Source: Candidatus Albibeggiatoa sp. nov. NOAA
Lineage (GTDB): Bacteria; Pseudomonadota; Gammaproteobacteria; Beggiatoales; Beggiatoaceae
NCBI GenBank assembly: GCA_025800385.1
Contig: JAOXRS010000012.1
Coordinates: forward strand, 1-64,000
DNA: 64,000 nt
Reading direction: 5' to 3'
Below are positions 50,061-60,566 of this stretch, piece after piece; the first letter of the stretch is position 1, and each line of letters opens with the position of its first letter. The translations under genes and the position numbers were made by a program. Below the pieces are notes generated by a model. It did no database searches. It was not told the DNA's origin and saw only the letters and a list, made by a program, of their open reading frames with translations.

Positions 50061-53000
50061 ATGAAAATACAGCATTATCTATTTCTGCTTTGTTTATTCC
50101 CCCTTATTGCGAATGCTATTCAACAAAATCCCAATCTGCCAAAACTCCCCTTAACAAGTGAAGAGAAAGATTTCCTCAAAACCCATCCCACTATCAAAGT
50201 CAGCAATGAATTGGATTTGCCGCCGTATGATTTTGCAATTGGCGATCAACCACAAGGCTATAGCATTGATTTATTAAATCTATTAGCCAAAAAGATTGGG
50301 ATACAAATCGAATATGTTAATGGCTATACATGGGCGCAATTGCTGGAGCAGTTTAAGCGTAAAGAATTAGATTTAGTGCATACATTGATTAAAACCGAAG
50401 ATAGAACAAAGTTTGCGGTATTTTCCGAGCCGTATAATCGTTGGAAAACCCATTTTGTGATTCGCAAAGGCAACCCAGAAATCACTGATATTAGCCAATT
50501 ATATGGAAAAACCATGGCTATCGGTAAAAGTTGGATGTATGAAGATTATCTTGCCCAAAACCATCCTGAAATAAAATTGCTGATTGTTGATTCAATGGAT
50601 GCGATGCTAGAAGCAGTATCAAATGGCAAAGCGGATACAACATTGGAAAATATTAATATCTCAGCTTATTTACTCAAGAAAAAAGGCTTTTATGACTTAG
50701 AAATATCAGGCTGGTTTAAGGAATTTGATAAGGGTGAAAGTGCAAAATATCATTTTATGGGACATGCGCCTGAATTAATTTCTATGCTGAATAAAGCCCT
50801 TGCTTCGTTGACAATCCAAGAAATCGAAGGTTTAGAGCAAAAATGGTTCAGCACAGCACAAAAACGCCAAATCACTTTAACGCCAGAAGAGCAAACTTAT
50901 TTACAACGCAAAGGCGAAATCAAAATGTGTGTGTTGCCTGATTGGTTGCCGTTCGAAGCGATCAATGAACAAGGCCAACATGATGGGATTGCCGCAGAAT
51001 TAACTGATCTGATGTCTGAGCGTCTCGGGACGAATATTGTTTTGTATCCAACTGAAACATGGGGAAATTCGTTAAAAAGCATTCGCCAACGCCACTGTGA
51101 TATTTTGCCGATTGCAATGGATATTCCTTCGCGCCGTGATGCCATGAATTTTACCGAACCTTACGTGATCGAGCCATTTGTAATTGCGACTAAAGCCACT
51201 GAATTATTTATCAAAGATGCCAAAGAAATCGGGTCTCGCAAAATTGGGATTATTAAAAATTATGCTTATACCGCTGTGCTCAAGGTTAAATATCCTGATA
51301 TACAAATTGTTGATGTGGAAAATGCCAAAGATGGTCTGCAACGAGTGCGCAATGAGGAATTATTCGGCTACATTGATTCGATGCCATCGATTGGCTATAC
51401 CATGCAAAAACATTCGATGCTGGATTTAAAAATTGCGGGAAAATTGGATTTTAAACATGACCTAAGAATTGCCTCGCGTAATGATGAGCCAATTTTAAAC
51501 GACATTATGCAAAAAGCCGCAAACACGATTACCGATGAAGAGCTGCGGGCGATTACCAATAAATGGCTGTCAATTCGTTTCGACCAAGGGTTTGATTATT
51601 GGTTATTTAGTAAAATCATGTTTGTGGTGGCTTTGCTTATGTCAGCGATTTTATTTTGGGTCAGTCGGCTAGCGATGATGAACCGTAAAATTAAACAAGC
51701 CAATTATGAAATCCAACTCGCTAAGCAAGAAATCGAAAAAGCCAGTCAGGCTAAAAGTGAGTTTCTCGCCAATATGAGCCATGAAATTCGCACCCCGATG
51801 AACGCAATTATTGGTTTATCTGATTTAGCTTTGCGCCAAGACATGCCACCAAAAATCAGGGATTATCTGAATAAAATTCACCTTTCTTCTCATTCATTGT
51901 TGGGCATCATCAACGATATTTTAGATTTTTCTAAGATTGAAGCTGGCAAAATGCACGTTGAAAAGATTCCTTTTGATTTGGATGACATCATTGATAATCT
52001 GACCACCTTGTTAAGCGTGAAAACTGATGAGAAAAGCTTAGAATTGCTATTTGATGTTAAAAATGATGTGCCGCGTATGTTGATGGGTGATCCATTGCGG
52101 TTAGGACAAATTTTAACCAATTTCGCTAATAATGCGGTTAAATTTACCGAACATGGTCATATCATCATCCAAATTAAACACGCAGAAGTTCCGATCAATG
52201 ATGCGAATCAGGTTCGTTTAAGTTTTAGTGTGATTGATACGGGCATTGGCATGACCCAACAGCAAGTTGGGAATTTATTTCAAGCTTTTTCCCAAGCCGA
52301 TACCTCGATTACGCGCAAATATGGTGGCACGGGACTGGGTTTGACGATTGCCAAAAATTTAGCCCAAATCATGGGAGGCAACGTACATGTCAGCAGTGAA
52401 CTGAACCAAGGCAGCACATTTACTTTCAGCTTGCCTTTTGAACTTGTGGAGACCCAAGAAAAAACTTGTCAATTAGGACAACACGATGAATTGAAAAAAA
52501 TGCGCATATTGGTTGTGGATGATAATGCAGCAGCCAGAGAAATTTTGACCACGATGCTCAGCGGGTTTGATTTTAATGTTTCTGCTGTTGCCTCGGGTCA
52601 TGCGGCGATCACAGAAATTGAACAAGCAACTCAACCGTATGAATTGGTGATTATAGATTATCAAATGCCTGTGATGAATGGTTTGGAAGCAGCCAAGCAT
52701 ATTAAACAAAAACTAGATAAACAACCTAAGATTTTGATGATGACTGCGTATGGCTCAGATGAGTATCGTCAACAAGTGAAAGAATATGGGTTAGCTGGGT
52801 TTTTAAATAAGCCCATCAGTCCATCACAGTTGTTCAATACGATATTAAATATTTTCGGTAAACAAGTCGCTGAAACTGAGACAGAACATGCTTTGCCTAC
52901 AGTCGATGGTTTGAATCAGATTCGTGGCGCGCGGGTGCTATTGGTAGAAGACAATCAGATTAATCAACAAGTTGCAATGGAACTGTTAGCCAGCGAACAT

Positions 53001-54179
53001 CTATTTGTTGATATTGCTAATCATGGACAAGAAGCTGTCGACATTATCAAAAATACTGAAATTGCTTACGATATTATTTTGATGGATTTGCAAATGCCTG
53101 TGATGGATGGACATAGTGCGACTAAGGCAATTCGAGACTGGGAGGCGAAAACGCAAGATACAACCATAACGCCGATTATTGCAATGACCGCTCATGCGAT
53201 GGCGGATGAACGTGAAAAATGTTTGGCTTTGGGTATGAGTGATTATGAGTCGAAACCGATTAATCCCCAAAGTTTGTTTAGTACCTTAGTGCGTTGGATT
53301 AAACCTAGAGAACGGGTATTGCCTAAATCAGAACCAATAGTGACCATTGAGAATATAACCGATGCCTTACCGAATCATATTGAAGGAATTAACATTCATA
53401 GTGGTTTAGAAAAAGTCAGTGGCAATCGTGTTGTATATCGTAAAATTTTGTTGAAGTTTTATCGTAATAATCTCAATACCATCGCTGACATTCAAACAAT
53501 GATTGATAATGGCGATATAGAAACCGCGACTCGTATGACACATACCATCAAAGGTGTGGCTGGCAATATCGGTGCAGACAGATTGTATCAAATTGCCGCA
53601 GAACTAGAAACGGTTCTTAGACAAAATAATCTTGCGCAAATCCCCATCTTTATTGAATCCACTGCGAATAAATTAAATGAAATATTGGATTCGATTCACC
53701 CTTTATCAGAGCAGGATATACAAGCCGATCAAACATCGTATAATGCTAATATTGATTACGTGACTGTCAATCAATGCTTGCAGACTTTACCTGAGTTGAT
53801 AGAAGATGACATTGGTGAAGCGAGAGCAAAATTACAAGAATTGGCGCAATCATTAGGTGCAACGCCTGAAACTGCAGCCATCAGCAGTGCATTGGATGAA
53901 TATGATACTGATGAAGCCTTGGAGTGCTTAGCGCAATTAACCGAGAAAATCAGCGTATCAAAAACAGACAACAAAGCTGTCGTCCAATGTTTGCAAGCGT
54001 TAGCGGAACTGGTCGAAATAGACATTAGCGAAGCACGCGAAAAATTAACAGAATTAACCAACATGTTGGGCAACACAACAGACATAGCAGCGATCACCAG
54101 CGCGCTCGATGAATATGATATGGATGAGGTCGAGGAGATTATTCAACGATTAGTTACACAACATAGCCAAGAGCATTAA
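50061..54179 (+). CDS. BvgS-like hybrid histidine kinase with two periplasmic binding domains and HPt
   Basis: A membrane sensor kinase of 1372 residues. Order: signal peptide (about 1-19), two tandem solute-binding-protein family 3 domains in the periplasm (about 30-260 and 265-510), one membrane segment (514-536), HisKA with phospho-acceptor H574 in MSHEIRTP, HATPase with DTGIGM and GGTGLGL, receiver 1 (D866), receiver 2 (D1009), and an HPt domain with H1161 in THTIKG. After HPt, a helical module of about 65 residues occurs twice (from about 1233 and 1304). This is a full phosphorelay in one chain, sensing an amino-acid-like or other small ligand. The start at 50061 places the signal peptide at the N-terminus; a TTG at 49974 is not credible. 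The cyclase gene follows after 3 bp and is the likely output. Confidence 0.93.
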   Translation: MKIQHYLFLLCLFPLIANAIQQNPNLPKLPLTSEEKDFLKTHPTIKVSNELDLPPYDFAIGDQPQGYSIDLLNLLAKKIGIQIEYVNGYTWAQLLEQFKRKELDLVHTLIKTEDRTKFAVFSEPYNRWKTHFVIRKGNPEITDISQLYGKTMAIGKSWMYEDYLAQNHPEIKLLIVDSMDAMLEAVSNGKADTTLENINISAYLLKKKGFYDLEISGWFKEFDKGESAKYHFMGHAPELISMLNKALASLTIQEIEGLEQKWFSTAQKRQITLTPEEQTYLQRKGEIKMCVLPDWLPFEAINEQGQHDGIAAELTDLMSERLGTNIVLYPTETWGNSLKSIRQRHCDILPIAMDIPSRRDAMNFTEPYVIEPFVIATKATELFIKDAKEIGSRKIGIIKNYAYTAVLKVKYPDIQIVDVENAKDGLQRVRNEELFGYIDSMPSIGYTMQKHSMLDLKIAGKLDFKHDLRIASRNDEPILNDIMQKAANTITDEELRAITNKWLSIRFDQGFDYWLFSKIMFVVALLMSAILFWVSRLAMMNRKIKQANYEIQLAKQEIEKASQAKSEFLANMSHEIRTPMNAIIGLSDLALRQDMPPKIRDYLNKIHLSSHSLLGIINDILDFSKIEAGKMHVEKIPFDLDDIIDNLTTLLSVKTDEKSLELLFDVKNDVPRMLMGDPLRLGQILTNFANNAVKFTEHGHIIIQIKHAEVPINDANQVRLSFSVIDTGIGMTQQQVGNLFQAFSQADTSITRKYGGTGLGLTIAKNLAQIMGGNVHVSSELNQGSTFTFSLPFELVETQEKTCQLGQHDELKKMRILVVDDNAAAREILTTMLSGFDFNVSAVASGHAAITEIEQATQPYELVIIDYQMPVMNGLEAAKHIKQKLDKQPKILMMTAYGSDEYRQQVKEYGLAGFLNKPISPSQLFNTILNIFGKQVAETETEHALPTVDGLNQIRGARVLLVEDNQINQQVAMELLASEHLFVDIANHGQEAVDIIKNTEIAYDIILMDLQMPVMDGHSATKAIRDWEAKTQDTTITPIIAMTAHAMADEREKCLALGMSDYESKPINPQSLFSTLVRWIKPRERVLPKSEPIVTIENITDALPNHIEGINIHSGLEKVSGNRVVYRKILLKFYRNNLNTIADIQTMIDNGDIETATRMTHTIKGVAGNIGADRLYQIAAELETVLRQNNLAQIPIFIESTANKLNEILDSIHPLSEQDIQADQTSYNANIDYVTVNQCLQTLPELIEDDIGEARAKLQELAQSLGATPETAAISSALDEYDTDEALECLAQLTEKISVSKTDNKAVVQCLQALAELVEIDISEAREKLTELTNMLGNTTDIAAITSALDEYDMDEVEEIIQRLVTQHSQEH

Positions 54180-54182
54180 CTC

Positions 54183-55583
54183 ATGGAAGCCCAAACCAGT
54201 AAGCAGCGCATTCTCGTCGTAGATGATGCCACAGAAAATTTAGATATTTTAGTCTCCTTGCTCCAAAAAGATTACCGTGTCATTGCAGCAAAAAATGGCG
54301 AAAAAGCCCTTGATATGGTAGCGAAAAAAGTCCCTGATTTGATTTTATTAGACATTATGATGCCTGATATGGATGGCTATGAAGTGTGTCGCCAGTTAAA
54401 AGCCAATCAACATAGCCAAGATATTCCGATCATTTTTCTCAGTGCCTTGAGCGAAACCCTTGATAAAGTCAAAGCGTTTGAATTAGGTGGTGTGGATTAC
54501 ATTACTAAACCATTTCAAAGTGCCGAAGTCTTAGCCCGTGTCGAGACTCAATTAAGCCTGCGTCGTTATATGCAAGAGGTGCAGCAATATAATAAATTAA
54601 TTTACAAAACCTTTGGCAGTTATTTATCTGAGGATATTGTCAAAACCATTCTTGAGACCCCTGAAGAAATGCGTTTAGGCGGTGCTGAGCAAACGGTGAC
54701 GGTCATCATGAGCGATATTCGTGGTTTCACTGCGATTTGTGAACGTTTAAGCGCGGAACAAGTGATTGATATGTTAAATCAGTACTTTGATGTGATGACT
54801 GATATTATTTTGCGTTATAAAGGTACAATTGATGAATTTATTGGTGATGCGATTTTGGCCGTATTTGGCACACCGATCCAACACCCAGATGATGCGCAAC
54901 GAGCGATTGCCTGTGCTTTAGAAATGCAGCTTGCCATGCCAGAAGTCAACCGTCGTAATCGTGAAGCAGGTTATCCTGAGTTTGAAATCGGAATCGGTAT
55001 TCATACAGGTGATGTGGTTGTGGGCAATATGGGTTCACAAAAGCGCATGAAATACGGCATTTTAGGTCATAATGTCAATCTTGCACAACGGGTTGAATCG
55101 TATACTGCGGGTGGGCAAACGCTTATCTCAGCGAGCACTTATGAAACCTGTCAGGATTTGCTGCGTATCGATAACCATTTAGAAGTGATACCCAAAGGCA
55201 TTACTGCGCCAATGACGATTTATGAAGTCGGTGGCATTGCTGGTGACTTTAATATTTTCTTACCTCAAAAATGTTCACTTGAATTGTGTGCTTTGAGCAA
55301 ACCGATTACTGTTGAATTCACCATGTTAGAAGGCAAATATGCACAAACCACAACCCATAAAGCGCAGTTTATCCAGCTTGGAGAAAAAAGCGCGATTATG
55401 CAAAGTGAGCAATTCTGTCAGCCTTGGAGTAATCTCAAAATCACTGTATTCAATCATGAGCAACAAAGTGTCAATGGCGCGTTATACGCCAAAGTATTGG
55501 ATCAAGAAAGTCATATCGGTTGTCGTATTGGTTTTACGTTAGTACCACCAGAATTAAAGTGTTTTCTACAAGCACAAAGTTAA
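54183..55583 (+). CDS. receiver-class III nucleotide cyclase response regulator
   Basis: A response regulator of 466 residues producing a cyclic nucleotide. A receiver domain (about 8-125, phospho-acceptor D57 in LLDIMMPDMDG) is joined by a helical linker to a class III cyclase domain (about 170-345), with metal ligands D178 (SDIRGF) and D222 (IGDAILAVFG). The residue that in adenylyl cyclases is a base-selecting Lys is E218, as in guanylyl cyclases, and the second selector position is G292 (KYGILGH). The substrate is therefore open. The last 110 residues form a beta-rich domain that may be PilZ-like. The gene starts 3 bp after the hybrid kinase stop, making the kinase its probable phosphodonor. 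Confidence 0.9.
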   Translation: MEAQTSKQRILVVDDATENLDILVSLLQKDYRVIAAKNGEKALDMVAKKVPDLILLDIMMPDMDGYEVCRQLKANQHSQDIPIIFLSALSETLDKVKAFELGGVDYITKPFQSAEVLARVETQLSLRRYMQEVQQYNKLIYKTFGSYLSEDIVKTILETPEEMRLGGAEQTVTVIMSDIRGFTAICERLSAEQVIDMLNQYFDVMTDIILRYKGTIDEFIGDAILAVFGTPIQHPDDAQRAIACALEMQLAMPEVNRRNREAGYPEFEIGIGIHTGDVVVGNMGSQKRMKYGILGHNVNLAQRVESYTAGGQTLISASTYETCQDLLRIDNHLEVIPKGITAPMTIYEVGGIAGDFNIFLPQKCSLELCALSKPITVEFTMLEGKYAQTTTHKAQFIQLGEKSAIMQSEQFCQPWSNLKITVFNHEQQSVNGALYAKVLDQESHIGCRIGFTLVPPELKCFLQAQS

Positions 55584-56166
55584 GATGTCGACAATTTATA
55601 ATGAGGCAATGGTATGTATCTAGGAAAACGGACACAATAATTTTTTTTGCTCTTAATTGTTTTATAGCTTATGAGACATAGATAATTTATTCCTTTCAAT
55701 ATGAGATGCACTTGTAATTGACCTAATCTGCACCAATAACTTAGCAAAGATTATAAAGCTTCGCCCCTACCTTCTGAGTTTATAATCTACATTACTTGTG
55801 TTTCATTGTTCAGTTTGATCTGTTTTTTTCAAACCATTTATCACCCAATTCCCAAGTTCTATACGATGATAAAGCCTGTATTTTTTTTATGGGCTTATAA
55901 TATAATCTTATGGTTTTTGACTGGTGTCTTGGATCGACTTGTTGTATGGTTAAGGCGTAATATATTGGAATTCAGCGCATAACTGGGTTTGAATTCTATC
56001 TAAAAATTATACATAATTAGCCTTATAACAAAAAAGGGAATTTAGCTAAAAAAGCCTATATTAAAGTTTCAAACGTCTATAAAAATCAGACAATTGGCGT
56101 TATGAAATGTGCTTAATAAGCTAAAATAAATATTATAAAGCACACACATTTTTGGAGGGGAGAGAG
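55584..56166. other. AT-rich intergenic region with one inverted repeat
   Basis: A 583-bp gap between the cyclase and the RND adaptor. It holds a perfect inverted repeat at 55748-55788 and several T-runs (near 55641 and 55871). No conserved ORF, RNA gene or insertion-sequence end was recognised. Promoters for the efflux operon should lie in its 3' part. Confidence 0.45.
55748..55788. terminator. long-looped inverted repeat downstream of the cyclase gene
   Basis: AGATTATAAA (55748-55757) pairs perfectly with TTTATAATCT (55779-55788) across a 21-nt loop. It is about 165 bp after the cyclase stop. It resembles the other long-looped repeats at gene ends in this window and may end the kinase-cyclase transcript. 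Confidence 0.35.
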
Positions 56167-57360
56167 ATGGGATATTATAAGAGAGTCACCTATTCCCTGA
56201 TGGGACTGGTGGGTTGTAGCCTTTTATTATGCAGCTGTAAACCACCTGAGCCTACATCTTCAGAACAAACAATCCGGCCAGTACGATACCAACAAGTATT
56301 TAGTAAAGGTGGTATTGGACAATCACGTAGTTTCGCGGGTATTTCTCAAACGGGCATTGAAATCAAACTCGGGTTTCAAGTGGCGGGTACTGTCGACAAA
56401 ATTCTGGCTAAAGCAGGCGATAAAGTACGCACAAAACAAATGATTGCCCTGTTAGAAGCAACAGAATATCAGCAATATTTGCACAAAATGGAAGATGCAC
56501 TGGCTGATGCACAAAAACTTGCTCAAGATGCACGCAAACATTACGACCAAGTCAGGCAACTGTATGACCAAAATATGAACTTACAAGGTGATTTAGATAT
56601 TGCCCGTAATTTCGCAGAACAAGCCCGCAATGAAGTTCGTTTAGCCAGCAAAGAGCTACAGACCGCCCGCACAAATCACACTCATACACGTTTATTGTCT
56701 CCACAAGCTTGTCAAATCAAGAGTGTGTTCGTTGAAGTGAATCAAAAAGTAGAAGCAGGAGAACCCGCTTTTAGCATTGTGTGTGGTGAGCAAATACAAG
56801 TACAAGTTGCAATGTCAGCTGCCCTATTATCAAACGTACATCAAGGCCACCAAGTAAAAGTATTTTTTGAAGCCATGCCCGAGAGACAGTTTTCAGGTAA
56901 AGTGGTTTCTATTGCAGATGAGCCGATTGGCCAAACTCAACGTTACGCCGTTATGGTGCAATTAAAAGAATCTGATCGCCGTTTGCGCCCTCACTTGGCT
57001 GCCGAAGTCGAATTTCAGCTCAATATGCCCAACAAACGCCCTGTGATTTTAGTACCAACCGTGGCTGTGGGTGAAGATGAAGAAGGGCGCTTTGTCTACA
57101 TTGTCGAAAAAGTCACAGATGATGGCTTGGGCGTAGTACGGCGGCGCGAAGTCGAAATTGGCCGTCTAACGGAAGAAGGTTTAGAAGTCTTATCAGGCCT
57201 GCAAAGTGGAGAGCGGGTAGTGACTGCAGGCTTTAGTCAATTAAAAGAAGGATTAACTGTGCGTTTTCCAGAACAAAGCAAACATTATCACTCTGAAACA
57301 GGCGATTTATCACACACTATTTACCTTATTCTTGCCCATGCAGGAGACGAAGCGTCGTGA
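56167..57360 (+). CDS. RND efflux periplasmic adaptor (membrane fusion lipoprotein)
   Basis: The periplasmic adaptor of a tripartite efflux pump, 397 residues. The signal peptide ends in a lipobox-like LCSC, so it is probably lipid-anchored in the inner membrane. Then come the barrel-sandwich half (LGFQVAGTVDKILAKAGDKV), an alpha-helical hairpin (about 85-160), the second lipoyl half (LLSPQACQIKSVFVEVNQKV), a beta-barrel domain and a membrane-proximal domain (GRLTEEGLEVLSGLQSGERV). The start at 56167 follows a GGAGGGG site. Its stop overlaps the GTG start of the pump gene by 4 bp. No outer-membrane TolC-type gene is adjacent. Confidence 0.92.
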   Translation: MGYYKRVTYSLMGLVGCSLLLCSCKPPEPTSSEQTIRPVRYQQVFSKGGIGQSRSFAGISQTGIEIKLGFQVAGTVDKILAKAGDKVRTKQMIALLEATEYQQYLHKMEDALADAQKLAQDARKHYDQVRQLYDQNMNLQGDLDIARNFAEQARNEVRLASKELQTARTNHTHTRLLSPQACQIKSVFVEVNQKVEAGEPAFSIVCGEQIQVQVAMSAALLSNVHQGHQVKVFFEAMPERQFSGKVVSIADEPIGQTQRYAVMVQLKESDRRLRPHLAAEVEFQLNMPNKRPVILVPTVAVGEDEEGRFVYIVEKVTDDGLGVVRRREVEIGRLTEEGLEVLSGLQSGERVVTAGFSQLKEGLTVRFPEQSKHYHSETGDLSHTIYLILAHAGDEAS

Positions 57361-60300
57361 ATCTCAGTCAATCAGCCGTCAAGCATAGTAGGCTTATTAT
57401 TGTTTTTATATTAAGTTTACTGATCTGGGGCAGCTATGCGTATTTTCAGTTAGCACGTGATGTTGCCCCTCATTTTTCGTTGCGTACTATCCAGATTGTG
57501 ACTCAATTGCCGCATTCTACACCTCGACAAGTAGAAAATTTTGTCAGCAAACCTTTAGAACAGCTTTTACAAAAAATGCCGATTGTCGATTATGTCACCA
57601 GTGAATCTAGCAATAATATGTCGCTGGTTTCGGTACATTTAAAACCCAAAGTCTCCTCGCATCGCTTGTGGCAAGAGTTACACTTTTCGATGGCTGAAGT
57701 GAGACACTTATTACCTGATAATGTTGTAGGCCCGTTTATCCATGATGAAGGCGACTTGTTTGGTATTGTGCTAGGCGTTACCGCTGAAGGCTTTTCAACT
57801 CAAGAAGTACAAAATATCACTCAAGAAATACAACAGCATTTACAGTTATTAACCGAAGTGAATGCAGTTAAAATTTACGGCGAGCAAAAACCAGCAATAT
57901 TAGTGGAATATGATCCTAAGCAGTTAGCTCATTGGCAGCTTTCGCCGCAAGACATTAGCCAAGCATTGCAGCAGCAACAAATTGAATTTGATGACTTAAG
58001 CCTAGATATTGCTCAAGAAAAAGTAAAATTAGAAATCAGGCAACCTGATACCGCAATTGAAGCATTACAAAACATCATCATCCCGACACCCAAGCGCAGT
58101 ATATTTTTACATCAAGTCGCCAACATCTCCCAAACCTTTTCTCTCAATGACTTACAAGTTCATGCGTCAGGCAAAGCCGCGACTGTATTAGCCGTTTCCA
58201 TGCGTCAAGACGGCAATTTAACTAAGATCAGCCATCAAGTACGTGAATTATTACAAGATTTAAAAGCCAGCTATCCCATTGGTTTGGACTTCCAAATGAT
58301 TACCTGCCAGCCGAAGGAAGTCGAACAGGTATTAGATAAATATTTACAGCCTTTAGGCATTTCTTTGTTAGTTGTAGCGGTATTGTTTGTATTATTTTTA
58401 GGCTTGCGGATGGGGTTGATTGTTTCTTTATTAATCCCTTTGACTTTTTCTGTGATTTTCATTGGCCTATGGTTATTCGGCTTACAGTTAGACAAAATCA
58501 CTATCATTGCCTTATTCCTATCGCTTATACCGATTACTTATCATGGTGTTGTGATCGCCGATGCCATGAACATTGCTATACAACAAGGTGAAGACCCTAT
58601 TTCTGCACTCGACACTTTGCAAAATCCCACAGCGATTGGCGCATTGGTGGTTGCTAGCTTATTTATGCCTGTATTACTTGGTGAATCTGCCACTTTGGAA
58701 TATATTTCGCCATTGTTGATTGTCATTTTATTAGGCTTGTTTGGTAGTTACATACTAGTTTTAACAGTTGTACCTCTATTGGTAACGCGCTTTATTGACA
58801 TAACGGGCTTACCACACAAAGTGCAATTTGACACTTATTATCATGAGCAATATCAACGTATTTTATTCAGTTTCCTACATCATCGACGCTTAACTATCTT
58901 GTTAGCAGTACTTAGTGTCGCAGCTATTTTCTATAGTGCTCAATTTTTAGCATCAGGGTTTTTACCTGCTTCGCAGTGCCCTTACTTCAAAGTAGAGCTT
59001 GAACTCCCTCCAACTACGCCGTTAGAAAAAACCAGTAAAATTGTGCAAGAAATTGAAGGCTTTTTACAAACACATCAATTGCCTACAGATGAGAAGAAGA
59101 ACCTTGTGAAACATTGGGTGAGTTATATTGGAGGCGGAGGCCCACGGTTTATCTTGCAGCACATTCCACAATCGACACGATCCAATCATGCGTTACTGGT
59201 CATACATGTGGATAATGAGAACATCATCGATTCATTTGCTGCCAAACTAGAAAATTTTGTTTATTCTCGCTTCCCTGATGTTGGGATGAGAATTCAGAAA
59301 ATTCCACATGGCGTGCCTGTTCAACACCCTGTCGAAATTCGTTTGACCAGTAATGATGAAAAGTTATTACTGCGCATTAGCCAAGCCACTGCCGATAAAT
59401 TAGCTAAATTAGCGGGTACAAAAAATGTGGTGACGGATTGGGGCAATAAAGTGAAAAAGCTGCTGATTAAACCTGATGCGCAACGTATGCAGCAATTTGG
59501 TGTCACACATCAGGCTTTAGTCACTGCGTTACAAGGTGGTTTTGCAGGTATTGATTTAGCCCAATATCAAACCACTCAACAACGTATTTCTGTCGTCTTG
59601 CATGAAAAAGCTGAGCGATTGAAAAATATTAAACGTTTAGAAAATTTATTGGTTTATGCGGAAACAGTACAAGAATATGTGCGCTTAAAACAGGTTGCTG
59701 ATGTAGAATTAGCGTGGGAATATCCGAAACGGGTGCGCCGCAATGGTTGGTATACCGTCACAGTGGGTGCAGATGTACAACATTATACCCATGCGTTTAG
59801 CGTTGAGCGCAATATGTATGAATGGTTACGACAGCAAGATTGGCATGGACGTTACCAATATCATTTTGGTGGTCAATATGAACTCGCAATCAAATCCTAT
59901 CAAGCCACACAACCTTATATTGCTTTAAGTGGGTTTATTATTCTTGCCTTGTTGGCATTTCAATTTAATTCTCTGCGTAATTTGACGGTTGCATTGATTG
60001 CTGTGCCATTTATGAGTATTGGTGTGTTGGCAGGACTGTGGGCAGTGAATGGGGCAATTGATTTGATGTTTGTACTAGGTTGTGTGATTTTAGCTGCTTT
60101 TAGTATCCAACAATCTATGCTATGGCTGACTCGCAAATTGCCGAATGCTAATAAATATGAGTTGCTTTTGACCAGTGCACAATATCATTTCCGCGCCATG
60201 TCACCTGTAATTATTATCAGCTTATTTGCTTTGCTGCCGATGTGGTTAATTGATTGTCCGCTGCTCAAGAGCTTATTAGCGGCATTAACTTTTGGCTTAT

Positions 60301-60431
60301 TATTTTTACCTGTGGTGAGCTTTATCATTTTACCTGTGTTATATGGTTTATTATTTGGCCTCAGTTTTAAAGATTATTCAAATTCCAGTCAAAACAAACT
60401 GAAAAAAGCCTTGAGTAATAACGAATTATAG
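57357..60431 (+). CDS. RND-family efflux transporter, inner-membrane pump
   Basis: An inner-membrane pump of 1024 residues with the AcrB-like layout: one membrane helix, a periplasmic porter loop, six helices, a second large loop from about residue 535, and C-terminal helices. It starts with GTG overlapping the adaptor stop. The N-terminal pattern (FQLARDVAPHFSLRTIQIVT) fits the superfamily, where the usual pattern is P..D.P. The proton-relay residues are unusual: the AcrB D407-D408 pair in helix 4 reads A401-D402 here, and the helix-10 Lys seems replaced (about I917 in AAFSIQQSM). It may be a divergent subfamily with altered coupling. The substrate is unknown. Confidence 0.9.
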   Translation: MNLSQSAVKHSRLIIVFILSLLIWGSYAYFQLARDVAPHFSLRTIQIVTQLPHSTPRQVENFVSKPLEQLLQKMPIVDYVTSESSNNMSLVSVHLKPKVSSHRLWQELHFSMAEVRHLLPDNVVGPFIHDEGDLFGIVLGVTAEGFSTQEVQNITQEIQQHLQLLTEVNAVKIYGEQKPAILVEYDPKQLAHWQLSPQDISQALQQQQIEFDDLSLDIAQEKVKLEIRQPDTAIEALQNIIIPTPKRSIFLHQVANISQTFSLNDLQVHASGKAATVLAVSMRQDGNLTKISHQVRELLQDLKASYPIGLDFQMITCQPKEVEQVLDKYLQPLGISLLVVAVLFVLFLGLRMGLIVSLLIPLTFSVIFIGLWLFGLQLDKITIIALFLSLIPITYHGVVIADAMNIAIQQGEDPISALDTLQNPTAIGALVVASLFMPVLLGESATLEYISPLLIVILLGLFGSYILVLTVVPLLVTRFIDITGLPHKVQFDTYYHEQYQRILFSFLHHRRLTILLAVLSVAAIFYSAQFLASGFLPASQCPYFKVELELPPTTPLEKTSKIVQEIEGFLQTHQLPTDEKKNLVKHWVSYIGGGGPRFILQHIPQSTRSNHALLVIHVDNENIIDSFAAKLENFVYSRFPDVGMRIQKIPHGVPVQHPVEIRLTSNDEKLLLRISQATADKLAKLAGTKNVVTDWGNKVKKLLIKPDAQRMQQFGVTHQALVTALQGGFAGIDLAQYQTTQQRISVVLHEKAERLKNIKRLENLLVYAETVQEYVRLKQVADVELAWEYPKRVRRNGWYTVTVGADVQHYTHAFSVERNMYEWLRQQDWHGRYQYHFGGQYELAIKSYQATQPYIALSGFIILALLAFQFNSLRNLTVALIAVPFMSIGVLAGLWAVNGAIDLMFVLGCVILAAFSIQQSMLWLTRKLPNANKYELLLTSAQYHFRAMSPVIIISLFALLPMWLIDCPLLKSLLAALTFGLLFLPVVSFIILPVLYGLLFGLSFKDYSNSSQNKLKKALSNNEL

Positions 60432-60454
60432 CTCGAAACTTTGACTATCAATTT

Positions 60455-60503
60455 ATATCTTACTTGCGGGAATACAAAGAGATGTATTTCTGCAAGTTGA
60501 TAT
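60455..60503. terminator. long imperfect hairpin between RND and ftsE genes
   Basis: Three paired segments nest around an AAGAGA loop: ATATC/GATAT, ACTTGC/GCAAGT and AATACA/TGTATT, for 17 pairs with small internal loops. It lies 24 bp after the pump stop codon. There is no T-run, so it may be a weak terminator or an mRNA-stabilising element. Confidence 0.45.
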
Positions 60504-60566
60504 GTCTCCTAATATTATCTAGTATCACAATATTTAGATATTTGATTCAAAGGACATCATGCCCAT

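Noticed and set aside
55584..55660. A possible insertion-sequence remnant (GGAAAACGGACACA near 55622)
   Set aside because: No inverted terminal repeats, target duplication or transposase fragment could be found; a lone short motif is not enough.
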